A stretch of DNA of 64,000 bases from an uncultured Oscillospiraceae bacterium. Lineage in GTDB: Bacteria > Bacillota > Clostridia > Oscillospirales > Ruminococcaceae. The translations under genes were made by a program, and so were the position numbers. The stretch's first letter is position 1; the number at the start of each line of letters is the position of its first letter. The DNA lies in NCBI GenBank assembly GCA_910584715.1, contig CAJUAN010000006.1, forward strand, positions 62,001 to 126,000. Reading direction: 5' to 3'. Shown one piece after another: positions 17,211 to 24,696 of the stretch. The notes under the pieces were generated by a model. That model saw nothing but the letters and a program-made list of their open reading frames with translations, was not told the origin of the DNA and did no database searches.

Positions 17211-17223
17211 GCAGGAGGTTATT

Positions 17224-19635
17224 ATGAGGACAAAGCTTGAGAAAACTGCTGTGCCGGCTCTGGCAATGAGAGGCGTGGTCGTTTTCCCCAATATAGTTAT
17301 GCATTTTGACGTATCACGGGAGAAGTCGGAGTCAGCGCTCAAGGCGGCTTTGAAAAATGACAAAATGATTTTTCTTACTACCCAAAAAGACGATGCAGTG
17401 GAAGAACCGTCGGTTAAAGACCTGTATCAGGTAGGCGTTGTTGCCGAGATAAGGCAGACTCTTAAAGGTGCGGACGGAATCACTCGCGTTCTTGTAGAAG
17501 GAAAATACAGGGCTAAGCTGATCGATATTATTCAGAGCGAGCCATATCTTGTTGCAGAGGTCAAGCCGTTTCCTGAGATAACCAGGCTGCGTACTGATGA
17601 AATAGAGATCGAGGCTGTTATTCGTGCGATAAAGCAGTCGTTCTATCAGTACTCCATGCTCATGCCGAGAATGCCAAAGGAGCTTGTTTCAGCTATAATG
17701 GACGAAAAAGACCCGTTCAAGGTTTTTGAAACGCTGGTATTCAACATTCCTTTAGCGGTTGAAGATAAAGAAATGCTCCTTGAGGAAAGCCACATAATCT
17801 CGCGTTTGGGTATGCTTTTGGCTATGATATCCCGAGAGGTTGAGGTACTTGACATAGAACGCCACATACAGGCGAGGGTACGCGATCAGATAGACAACAG
17901 CCAGCGGGAGTATTACCTGCGTGAGCAGATGAAAGCTATAGCGAGTCAGCTTGGCGAGGACGAGGAATATCAGGATGAGATAGACGAGTACACCGAATCA
18001 ATAATGCAGCTTGATCTTTCGGAGGAAACAAGGACTAAGCTTATGAAAGAGGCGGAAAGGCTGAACAGAATGTCCCAGTCGTCTCAGGAGGCGTTTGTTA
18101 TACGCAACTATCTGGACAATGTTCTGGAGCTGCCGTGGAACAAGTCCACAAAGGACAAAAACGATATAAACAAGGTCAAAGCCGCTCTCGATAAGGATCA
18201 CTACGGTCTCGAAAAGGTCAAGGAAAGAATTTTAGAGAACATTGCGGTCAGAGAGCTTAAACCCGATATCAAGGGACAGATAATCTGTCTTGTTGGCCCC
18301 CCCGGTGTGGGCAAGACTTCTATTGGGAAGTCTATTGCTTCCGCTCTCGGAAAGAAGTACCAGAGAGTTTCTCTCGGCGGCGTTCGGGATGAATCCGATA
18401 TCCGCGGTCACAGAAAGACATACATAGGAGCAATGCCTGGCAGGATAATCAATGCCATGAAGCTTGCGGGAAGCAATAATCCGCTGATACTCCTTGACGA
18501 GATCGACAAGCTCACTCACGATATGAGGGGAGACCCCTCCTCCGCGCTTTTGGAAGTTCTTGACAGCGAGCAGAACAACGCTTTCCGAGATCACTATATT
18601 GAAGTTCCTTTTGACCTTAGCAACGTGCTTTTTGTCACGACAGCTAATACTACTCAAACTATCGACCCTCCGCTGCTCGATCGTATGGACGTTATCGAGA
18701 TTACAAGCTATACCCGTGAGGAAAAATTCCATATTGCAAAGGAGCATCTTGTTCCCAAGCAGCTTAAAGCGAACGGTCTGAAAGCGATAATGCTGAAATT
18801 TTCCGACGACGCGCTTTACACTATTATAGATAACTACACCAAGGAAGCCGGCGTAAGAACTCTCGAACGCCGCATTGCCGAGCTTTGCAGGAAATCCGCG
18901 AAGCTGATTGTAAGCGGGGAAAAGAAGTCCGTCCGTATCGGCGAAAGAAATATCGAACAGTTCCTCGGAGCGAAAAAATATCTTGACGACGAGTATTCCA
19001 AGAGCAACGAGATCGGCTTGGTAAACGGTCTTGCGTGGACGTCCGTGGGCGGCGTTGTTATGCCGCTGGAGGTTTCCGTATTTGACGGTAAGGGAACTAT
19101 CGAGACTACAGGCTCCTTGGGAGACGTTATGAAAGAGAGCGCAAAGATAGCGGTCAGCTATGTCAGGGGAATTTCCGACAAGTACGGTATTTCGCCCGAC
19201 TTCTACAAGGAAAAGGATATCCATATCCACGCGCCCGAGGGGGCTACTCCCAAGGACGGGCCGTCGGCGGGCGTAACCATGACTACGGCTTTGGTGTCCG
19301 CGCTGGCTAATATTCCTGTACGTCACGACGTAGCAATGACAGGGGAGATCACGCTTCACGGCAAGGTACTGCCTATCGGCGGTTTGCGCGAGAAAACAAT
19401 GGCAGCCTACAAGGCAGGTATGAAAACGGTTATCATTCCCGCGGCAAATAAGGGCGATCTTGAAGAAGTAGACAAGGTTGTAAAGGAAAATATTGATTTT
19501 GTGTACGCTGAAAGGATATCCGACGTTCTGGAGATAGCTCTCGAAAAAACAGAGCCGAGATATATCAAGCCAAAGCGTTCGGAGAACAGCGAAAGCCGCG
19601 ACGGCAGGGAGAACCGCAGCGTGGCAAGCTCCTGA
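17224..19635 (+). CDS. lon: endopeptidase La (Lon protease)
   Basis: An 803-residue ATP-dependent protease. The N-terminal LON substrate-binding domain covers ~1-210 and the AAA+ domain has Walker A G-P-P-G-V-G-K-T near residue 360. The C-terminal Ser-Lys protease domain has the catalytic serine in D-G-P-S-A-G-V-T near 683 and the lysine in G-G-L-R-E-K-T-M near 726. The C-terminal tail is basic and polar. Start ATG 17224 follows AGGAGG. It degrades misfolded and regulatory proteins in the cytoplasm. Confidence 0.98.
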   Translation: MRTKLEKTAVPALAMRGVVVFPNIVMHFDVSREKSESALKAALKNDKMIFLTTQKDDAVEEPSVKDLYQVGVVAEIRQTLKGADGITRVLVEGKYRAKLIDIIQSEPYLVAEVKPFPEITRLRTDEIEIEAVIRAIKQSFYQYSMLMPRMPKELVSAIMDEKDPFKVFETLVFNIPLAVEDKEMLLEESHIISRLGMLLAMISREVEVLDIERHIQARVRDQIDNSQREYYLREQMKAIASQLGEDEEYQDEIDEYTESIMQLDLSEETRTKLMKEAERLNRMSQSSQEAFVIRNYLDNVLELPWNKSTKDKNDINKVKAALDKDHYGLEKVKERILENIAVRELKPDIKGQIICLVGPPGVGKTSIGKSIASALGKKYQRVSLGGVRDESDIRGHRKTYIGAMPGRIINAMKLAGSNNPLILLDEIDKLTHDMRGDPSSALLEVLDSEQNNAFRDHYIEVPFDLSNVLFVTTANTTQTIDPPLLDRMDVIEITSYTREEKFHIAKEHLVPKQLKANGLKAIMLKFSDDALYTIIDNYTKEAGVRTLERRIAELCRKSAKLIVSGEKKSVRIGERNIEQFLGAKKYLDDEYSKSNEIGLVNGLAWTSVGGVVMPLEVSVFDGKGTIETTGSLGDVMKESAKIAVSYVRGISDKYGISPDFYKEKDIHIHAPEGATPKDGPSAGVTMTTALVSALANIPVRHDVAMTGEITLHGKVLPIGGLREKTMAAYKAGMKTVIIPAANKGDLEEVDKVVKENIDFVYAERISDVLEIALEKTEPRYIKPKRSENSESRDGRENRSVASS

Positions 19636-19672
19636 ATTAACGCGATTGGGACAAGTGAAAGGAACGCACTGT

Positions 19673-20266
19673 ATGAATTTTAACAAAGCTGAGTTTTACG
19701 CTTCGTACGGCAGATTCGACCAGATACCCGAGTGCGAGAGACCCGAGGTTGCTTTTTCGGGACGCTCGAACGTGGGGAAGTCCTCTCTTATAAATAAGAT
19801 TTTCAACAGAAAAAATCTTGCGCGGGTGTCTTCTGTTCCCGGCAAGACAGCCACTATAAATTTTTATTCTGTGGACGACATTTATCTGGCGGATCTGCCT
19901 GGGTACGGCTATGCAAAGATTTCAAAAAGCGACAAGCAGCGTTGGTCGGGGCTTATAGAGGGCTACCTGACCTCCGACAGGGATATAGCCCTTGTCATGC
20001 AGCTTGTGGATATGCGTCACCCGCCCTCCGCGGACGATCTGCATATGATAAATTTTCTTATAGATCGGGAGCAGCCATTCGTGATTATTTTTACAAAGGC
20101 GGACAAGCTTTCCAAACGTCAGCGGGAGGAACGCATGGCGGGTTTTGCGAAAGAGATACCGTACTTTGACGTTATCGAGACTATAGAATTTTCCGCTGTC
20201 ACCGGCGAGGGCGCGGAGGATATCCGCGCGGTCATTGAAGAGGCTGTTTTATTGGAAAATGAATAA
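19673..20266 (+). CDS. engB: ribosome biogenesis GTP-binding protein EngB (YsxC/YihA)
   Basis: A 197-residue GTPase for 50S assembly. The real start is ATG 19673, with GAAAGGA 10 bases upstream; an in-frame TTG at 19646 lacks a ribosome site. G1 is G-R-S-N-V-G-K-S-S near 29, G2 includes the conserved G-K-T near 57, G3 is D-L-P-G near 73 (L-A-D-L-P-G-Y-G-Y-A), and G4 is T-K-A-D near 140. It closes the tig-clp-lon-engB group; the AT-rich accessory island begins just after it. Confidence 0.97.
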   Translation: MNFNKAEFYASYGRFDQIPECERPEVAFSGRSNVGKSSLINKIFNRKNLARVSSVPGKTATINFYSVDDIYLADLPGYGYAKISKSDKQRWSGLIEGYLTSDRDIALVMQLVDMRHPPSADDLHMINFLIDREQPFVIIFTKADKLSKRQREERMAGFAKEIPYFDVIETIEFSAVTGEGAEDIRAVIEEAVLLENE

Positions 20267-20287
20267 GTACAATTTTGGATATGCACA

Positions 20288-20302
20288 ATTCCCGCGATAA
20301 AC
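20288..20302 (-). repeat. possible relic arm of the island repeat, inverted
   Basis: Read on the minus strand, this sequence is GTTTATCGCGGGAAT. It differs from the right-arm core GTTTATCGGGCGGAAT of the island repeat by about one insertion/deletion. It lies 22 bases after engB, at the left edge of the island. Confidence 0.4.
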
Positions 20303-20330
20303 GGTGGAAAATTGCTTTAAATAGATTGAC

Positions 20331-20359
20331 TTTGCAGGAGAATATAAAAATCCTGCAAA
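20331..20359 (+). other. 9-bp hairpin between engB and the accessory island
   Basis: TTTGCAGGA (20331-20339) pairs with TCCTGCAAA (20351-20359) around an 11-base loop. It may end engB transcription, but no T-run follows on the plus strand. Confidence 0.45.
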
Positions 20360-20376
20360 AAATTTCTGCATTTATA

Positions 20377-20405
20377 TTGACAAATTCTGAAAGATTGTGT
20401 ATTAT
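20377..20405 (+). promoter_or_regulatory. sigma-A promoter of the first island gene
   Basis: TTGACA (20377-20382), 17 bases, TATTAT (20400-20405). The -10 lies at the beginning of the single left repeat arm, so the promoter and the repeat are joined. Confidence 0.7.
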
Positions 20406-20444
20406 AAGAATAGGTAATAATGCTGCGCGATAAATCGGAATTTA
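20398..20444 (+). repeat. island repeat, left arm only (copy A)
   Basis: This matches the 3' half of the full copies at 20989, 21817 and 22535: a TATTATAAG-like centre, then GGTAA, then CTGCGCGATAAATCGGAATTT-type sequence. It has no 5' half in front of it. It ends 12 bases before the first island gene. Confidence 0.75.
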
Positions 20445-20456
20445 AAGGAGCAGACT

Positions 20457-20987
20457 ATGAAAATAATAGCGTTCGGAGCCGTAACGGCAGGTGGAAAGAC
20501 AACAGTTGTAAATGCAATTAAAGATAGGCTGCCAAGAACAGTGTCACTTCACTTTGATGATTACTCGTTTGATGGAGAAGTCGAAGACTTTTCAAAATGG
20601 GTATCGGAGGGCGCGGATGTTAATGTATGGGACTTATCTCCGTTAAAAGCGGATATTGAAAGAATTATCCGCAGCGGCGAATATGAATACCTGTTGCTGG
20701 ACTATCCATTTGCATACCAACATCAAATGATCAAGGGCTATTTGAATTGCTGCATATTTATTGATACGCCGTTAGATATAGCAATGGCCCGAAGAGTTCT
20801 CAGAGATATGAAAGGGGCTGCGGCAGATGAAATTCGTAATGAAATGAATATATATTTGAAATGTGCAAGAACAGCTTATGTTCAAATGCAGAAAGATCAT
20901 TTGTCAGCTTCCGATTATGTGATCGACGGTGCAAAGGAACTTGAGGACATTATCAGTGAAGCTATGGAGATTGTTTTAAGATGTTAA
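20457..20987 (+). CDS. P-loop nucleoside/nucleotide kinase-like protein (uridine-kinase-like)
   Basis: A 176-residue protein with Walker A G-A-V-T-A-G-G-K-T-T at residues ~7-16. An acidic pair follows in H-F-D-D-Y (~33-37), as in uridine-kinase and phosphoribulokinase relatives, then Y-L-L-L-D-Y-P (~79-85, Walker B-like) and a lid-type arginine region R-R-V-L-R-D. AAAGGAGC precedes the ATG. It is the first gene of the repeat-bounded island. Substrate unknown. The next repeat copy begins one base after the stop codon. Confidence 0.75.
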   Translation: MKIIAFGAVTAGGKTTVVNAIKDRLPRTVSLHFDDYSFDGEVEDFSKWVSEGADVNVWDLSPLKADIERIIRSGEYEYLLLDYPFAYQHQMIKGYLNCCIFIDTPLDIAMARRVLRDMKGAAADEIRNEMNIYLKCARTAYVQMQKDHLSASDYVIDGAKELEDIISEAMEIVLRC

Positions 20988-20988
20988 G

Positions 20989-21070
20989 TTCCTGTTTATC
21001 GAGCGGAATACAATGCGTAACCAAGCATTACAATGATAGGTAAAAATACTGCGTGATAAATCGTAATTTA
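20989..21070 (+). repeat. island repeat, full copy B (82 bp)
   Basis: The right arm begins TTCCTGTTTATCGAGCGG at 20989. The left arm ends at about 21070 (CTGCGTGATAAATCG then TAATTTA). The two arms are imperfect inverted repeats of each other. This is the shortest full copy because the centre is reduced. Confidence 0.8.
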
Positions 21071-21109
21071 TTGAGTAGATCATTTATATTAACACTGGAG
21101 GTTATTGAT

Positions 21110-21445
21110 ATGCAAAAATGGTGTACCGAGGATTGGCAGTTTGAATTGACTGCTATAGAGGGAAAAGCAGGACACTGCCGGCTTGGATTGGAAAAGGGAG
21201 ATAAATTTGTCTTTTCATATGAATGTCCTGCCGGAATGTGTCCCAAAACAATGATAAAGGTATATACATGGTGCGAAGTTATTCGGTGCGGCGGTGATTT
21301 TACATACAGAGGTGAAAAAGAAAAGTATGAAATGAATATACCGTGCGCCGACGGGTGTATAAAGTTTCATCTTAAAGCAACTCCCATTAACCGAGATGAA
21401 AACGGAAAACCTCTGCCGAACGGTCCAAGACCAAAAGATGAGTAA
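21110..21445 (+). CDS. TIGR04076 family small protein
   Basis: A 111-residue protein. The start is ATG 21110, 9 bases after GGAGG at 21097-21101; the open frame runs upstream without a ribosome site. The pattern G-L-E-K-G-D-K-F, then C-P-A-G-M-C-P, then C-G-G-D-F and a closing C-x-x-G strand resembles the TIGR04076 family. Eight cysteines suggest metal binding. The family has no established function and is often next to redox or radical enzymes. The region is AT-richer than the flanking housekeeping genes. Confidence 0.7.
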   Translation: MQKWCTEDWQFELTAIEGKAGHCRLGLEKGDKFVFSYECPAGMCPKTMIKVYTWCEVIRCGGDFTYRGEKEKYEMNIPCADGCIKFHLKATPINRDENGKPLPNGPRPKDE

Positions 21446-21493
21446 CTTCCTATTATAAGTATGATCTTTGTACAAAATTAGGAGGTTTATTGT
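21446..21493 (+). repeat. possible collapsed copy of the island repeat
   Basis: TTCCT begins 2 bases after the stop codon, exactly as in the full copies. It is joined directly to ATTATAAGTATG, which resembles the centre of copy C (TATTATAAGGATAAG). Both TTTATCG arms are missing. The segment also holds the AGGAGG for the next gene. Confidence 0.4.
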
Positions 21494-21796
21494 ATGTTTG
21501 AAGAAATATCATTCCCTGAACATGAATATGAGTCAATTCAAAATTATTTAAATAAATTAGGGTATTGTTATACCACGAGGGTATATAAAGAAGTAGGGAA
21601 ATATAAAGTCGGGGAATTATATATCGCTCCATGGGGTGATGTATTGAAAATAGACGAAGTTAAAACATACCGGAAAGTATCAGACCGCCCTTTTTATGAC
21701 GAAATGAGTGATGACGAAAAGACAGAGATCCGTAAATATTCAGAAGATATAGGATTGCCGTATGAATTTATAAAATTTTCTAAAAGTACGGTATGA
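21494..21796 (+). CDS. small protein, possibly ASCH/PUA-like
   Basis: A 100-residue protein after a good AGGAGG. Residues ~27-55 (T-T-R-V-Y-K-E-V-G-K-Y-K-V-G-E-L-Y) and the following I-A-P-W-G-D-V-L-K-I-D-E-V look like the barrel strands of an ASCH/PUA-type RNA-binding domain, where G-x-x-Y and K-I-x-x-V are common. The C-terminal half is helical and acidic (F-Y-D-E-M-S-D-D-E-K). I do not recognise a named family with certainty. It lies in the same unit as the TIGR04076 gene. Confidence 0.65.
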   Translation: MFEEISFPEHEYESIQNYLNKLGYCYTTRVYKEVGKYKVGELYIAPWGDVLKIDEVKTYRKVSDRPFYDEMSDDEKTEIRKYSEDIGLPYEFIKFSKSTV

Positions 21797-21816
21797 TTAT
21801 ATTTCAACAACGGCAA

Positions 21817-21906
21817 TTCCTGTTTATCGGGCGTAATACAACGCATAATCTTATTGTATGGTATATTATAAGGATAAGTAAAATACTGCGCGATAACTCG
21901 GAATTT
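21817..21906 (+). repeat. island repeat, full copy C (90 bp)
   Basis: The right arm TTCCTGTTTATCGGGCGT starts at 21817, 20 bases after the preceding stop. The left arm ends in GCGCGATAACTCGGAATTT at 21906. On opposite strands the arms agree at 14 of 18 positions (AATTCC...TTATCG.GC). The centre has an extended -10-like TGGTATATT at 21859-21867. Confidence 0.82.
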
Positions 21907-21938
21907 GATGAATAGTTTAAAACAATTATAAAGGATAT

Positions 21939-22520
21939 ATGAAAATGGTGCATATAAGGAAAGCAAAAGAAACAGACCGTAATAACGTAGCTTTATGTAT
22001 TGCAGAAGGATTTGAAAAGGATTTTTCAATATTATGCAAAGATAATCAAAAAGTAGCAAAGGCTATCGCAACTGGATTGAATATGGAAAGATTTTATGTG
22101 GCAGATATAGAGGGGAATATTGCGGGAGTGCTGGCAATTTCTGATTGCACCGGCAGGGCTGCAAAAGCGGAAAAAGTATCTTTGAAGAAACATTTTGGGT
22201 TCTTTAAAGGAATTATTGGTACCTTGGTTTTGAAAGAAGAATTTGAAAAGCAGCTTGAGTATCCTATTACAACCGGATACATAGAATTTGTAGCAGTACG
22301 AAAGCAATACCGTAAACAAGGTATTGCTGCAACTATGCTTAAAGAGAGTATGCTGCTTACAAATTATCAGGATTTTGTGCTTGATGTTACTGATGTAAAT
22401 AATAATGCTATTAAATGTTATACGAATATCGGGTTTGAGGAATTTAAGCGTATTCCGGAAAAACACGGTAAACAAAAAGGTTTTAATGAGAGGATTTTTA
22501 TGCGGTATTGTCGCAAATGA
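21939..22520 (+). CDS. GNAT family N-acetyltransferase
   Basis: A 193-residue acetyltransferase. The start M-V-H-I-R-K-A-K-E-T-D and the acetyl-CoA-binding motif V-R-K-Q-Y-R-K-Q-G-I-A (~122-132, the Q/RxxGxG/A pattern) identify the fold. The C-terminal N-N-A-I-K-C-Y-T-N-I-G-F-E is the standard end of GNAT domains. AAGGA precedes the ATG. GNAT genes are common cargo of cassette arrays. Substrate unknown; base composition is AT-rich. Confidence 0.88.
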   Translation: MKMVHIRKAKETDRNNVALCIAEGFEKDFSILCKDNQKVAKAIATGLNMERFYVADIEGNIAGVLAISDCTGRAAKAEKVSLKKHFGFFKGIIGTLVLKEEFEKQLEYPITTGYIEFVAVRKQYRKQGIAATMLKESMLLTNYQDFVLDVTDVNNNAIKCYTNIGFEEFKRIPEKHGKQKGFNERIFMRYCRK

Positions 22521-22534
22521 AAGCAATTAACAAA

Positions 22535-22637
22535 TTCCTGTTTATCCGGCGGAATATAACACGTGCCCCAAAGCTTAATTTATTGTATTGTATATTATAG
22601 TAATAGGCATAAATACTGCTCGATAAATTGAAATTTA
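22535..22637 (+). repeat. island repeat, full copy D (103 bp)
   Basis: The right arm TTCCTGTTTATCCGGCGG starts 14 bases after the GNAT stop. The centre is longer than in B and C and has TATATTATAG. The left arm ends CTGCTCGATAAATTGAAATTT. The arms pair imperfectly with each other (AAATT, TTTATC and GC blocks match). Confidence 0.82.
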
Positions 22638-22672
22638 GACACAGCAGGTATATATGAAAAGGGATAATGCAT

Positions 22673-23326
22673 ATGAAGAAAACAATTTTAAGATCAGTTA
22701 TCAATGTCGTTTTTTTCTTCTTAATCAATTTTGGATTATGGGAAGTGTTAGTGGCAACAGGGATAAATAGATCATGGGCGTCGTTTACAGTCTATGCCGT
22801 TTTGATTGCAGTCGTTATTGCTATTTGGAACAAAGAGCTTTTAAGCAAATGGGATCAATTTAAAAAAGAAATAAAGAGTTGGCGGATTTTTTTTATTGAA
22901 CTGCTTATTTGGCTCGCTGCATCTTCAGTATTAGCATATATGTTTCAATACATTGTTAATGGGAGTTTTAAGACACAAAATACAGAAACGGTTGGAACAA
23001 TGGCGGATACAATACCTCCAATTTTAACTTGTATCATGATGTCAATATTTACTCCATTCATAGAAGAACTAACTTTTAGGGAATCATTAATTGGGTGGGT
23101 CAATAAAAGCAATAAAGCTGTGATAACTATTATGGCTATAATATCCATAATTGTATTTGATTGTATTCACTTATACGAATTGAGGGAATTTTTCTATTAT
23201 CTTCCACTCTCAATTGGTTTGACAACCTTTTATATAAAGAACAATAGAAATATTTATTCAAGCATCATTATGCATGCATTGGCAAACTTACCGGGTGCAG
23301 TTATGATGATAATAGGGATAATGTAA
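22673..23326 (+). CDS. CPBP family intramembrane metalloprotease
   Basis: A 217-residue membrane protein with about six hydrophobic helices. The CPBP (Abi) motif 1 E-E-L-T-F-R-E lies near residues 126-132, and a conserved histidine is in I-M-H-A-L-A-N near 200 in the last helix. AAAAGGG at 22657-22663 fits ATG 22673 better than ATG 22667. CPBP proteins include CAAX-type proteases and bacteriocin immunity factors. It is the last island gene; the stop is followed at once by the single right repeat arm. Confidence 0.85.
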   Translation: MKKTILRSVINVVFFFLINFGLWEVLVATGINRSWASFTVYAVLIAVVIAIWNKELLSKWDQFKKEIKSWRIFFIELLIWLAASSVLAYMFQYIVNGSFKTQNTETVGTMADTIPPILTCIMMSIFTPFIEELTFRESLIGWVNKSNKAVITIMAIISIIVFDCIHLYELREFFYYLPLSIGLTTFYIKNNRNIYSSIIMHALANLPGAVMMIIGIM

Positions 23327-23327
23327 A

Positions 23328-23352
23328 TTTTTGTTTATCGGGCAGAGTACAA
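23328..23352 (+). repeat. island repeat, right arm only (copy E)
   Basis: TTTTTGTTTATCGGGCAG begins 2 bases after the CPBP stop, then GAGTACAACAC as in copies B-D. No left arm follows: lysA starts directly with its own AAGGAG. It marks the right edge of the island. Confidence 0.75.
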
Positions 23353-23384
23353 CACTTAACCAAAGTTTGAAAGGAGCATAAAAA

Positions 23385-24683
23385 ATGTTTGTATCAAAAA
23401 ATTTATCGGTGAATGAAAAGGGACATCTTACTATAGGCGGACTTGACACGGCAGACCTTGCTCAAAAATACGGCACGCCGCTTTATGTTATGGACGAGGA
23501 TTTGCTGCGCGAAAACTGCCGCAGCTTCAAGCAGTCTATAGACCGCTGCTACGGCGGAAAAGGTCTTGTATGCTACGCCAGCAAGGTTTTCTGCTGCAAA
23601 GAGATGTACAGGATAATGATGAGCGAGGACATGGGGCTGGACGTGGTTTCAGCGGGAGAGCTCTACACTGCGGCAAGCGTGGGCTTCCCAATGGAAAAGG
23701 TATGCTTTCACGGAAACAACAAAACCGACGAGGAGCTTTCAATGGCTCTTGAACAAAATGTCGGCAGGATAGTGGTTGACAATATTTTCGAGTTGGAGCG
23801 TCTTAACAGGCTTGCCTGCGAGCGCGGTGCAAAGGCGAATATTATGTTCAGGATAAAACCCGGCATTGACGCTCATACCCATGATTTTGTCAGAACCGGA
23901 CAGATAGACAGCAAATTCGGTTTTGCGCTTGAGACAGGAGAAGCGTTTGAGGCGGTCAAAAAAGCGATCTCCCTGGAGCATATAGAGCTTTTGGGACTGC
24001 ACTGTCATATCGGAAGTCAGATCTTTGATATAGACCCATTTGTGCTTGCAGCCGAGGTAATGATGAACTTTATAGCTCGGATAAGGGACGAACTCGGTTA
24101 CGAGATAAAAGAGCTTGATTTAGGCGGAGGCTTCGGTATCAAGTACACCGATGCGGACTCTCCCGTACCTTACGACAGCTACATGGAAAAGGTATCCGAA
24201 AAGGTAAAGGCTGTCTGCGCCGAAAAAAATCTTAATCTGCCGTTTATTCTTATAGAGCCGGGACGGTCTATTGCGGGGCCTGCGGGCATAACTCTGTACA
24301 CTGTGGGCGGTATCAAGCATATACCTAATATACGCACCTATATTTCAGTTGACGGAGGAATGGGTGACAACCCCAGATATGCTCTCTATAAGTCCAAGTA
24401 TGATTTTGTAAACGCGTTGAGGGCTTCGGAACCGAAGAGTGAGACCGTCACGGTGGCTGGTAAGTGCTGCGAAAGCGGAGACCTGCTCGGAGAGGGCGCC
24501 CCTATTCAGCAAACCGAAGAGGGGGATATAATTGCGGTTCTCGCAACTGGAGCTTATAATTACTCTATGTCCTCAAACTATAATCGTATACCTAAGCCGC
24601 CCGTTGTTATGGTAAAGGACGGTACTTCAAGAGTTATCGTAAAGAGAGAGACTCTTGAAGATATTGTCAGAAACGACATATAA
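23385..24683 (+). CDS. lysA: diaminopimelate decarboxylase
   Basis: A 432-residue PLP enzyme (fold III) that converts meso-diaminopimelate to lysine. The PLP lysine is in V-C-Y-A-S-K-V-F near residue 67. The H-I-G-S motif is near 208, G-G-G-F-G-I near 246, and E-P-G-R-S near 287. C-C-E-S-G-D near 367 carries the family cysteine and aspartate. Composition returns to the chromosomal average here, so this is native sequence at the right side of the island. The nucleotidyltransferase gene follows after 13 bases. Confidence 0.95.
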   Translation: MFVSKNLSVNEKGHLTIGGLDTADLAQKYGTPLYVMDEDLLRENCRSFKQSIDRCYGGKGLVCYASKVFCCKEMYRIMMSEDMGLDVVSAGELYTAASVGFPMEKVCFHGNNKTDEELSMALEQNVGRIVVDNIFELERLNRLACERGAKANIMFRIKPGIDAHTHDFVRTGQIDSKFGFALETGEAFEAVKKAISLEHIELLGLHCHIGSQIFDIDPFVLAAEVMMNFIARIRDELGYEIKELDLGGGFGIKYTDADSPVPYDSYMEKVSEKVKAVCAEKNLNLPFILIEPGRSIAGPAGITLYTVGGIKHIPNIRTYISVDGGMGDNPRYALYKSKYDFVNALRASEPKSETVTVAGKCCESGDLLGEGAPIQQTEEGDIIAVLATGAYNYSMSSNYNRIPKPPVVMVKDGTSRVIVKRETLEDIVRNDI

Positions 24684-24696
24684 GGGTACTTTAAAT

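Noticed and set aside
18232..19686. A 484-codon open frame on the minus strand opposite lon
   Set aside because: It is antisense to the clearly real lon gene, has no ribosome site and its translation has no recognisable domain; it results from codon bias of lon.
20989..22637. Calling the island repeats canonical integron attC sites
   Set aside because: I could not find the GTTRRRY/RYYYAAC core pair in the expected places, and no IntI-type integrase is in the window. The resemblance is kept only as a hypothesis.
20989..23352. CRISPR array interpretation of the spaced repeats
   Set aside because: Repeats are 80-100 bp, imperfect and spaced by whole genes; no short unique spacers or cas genes.
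24655..24696. Longer N-terminus for the nucleotidyltransferase, starting in lysA
   Set aside because: The start would overlap lysA by 29 bases without a ribosome site; ATG 24697 gives a normal domain start.
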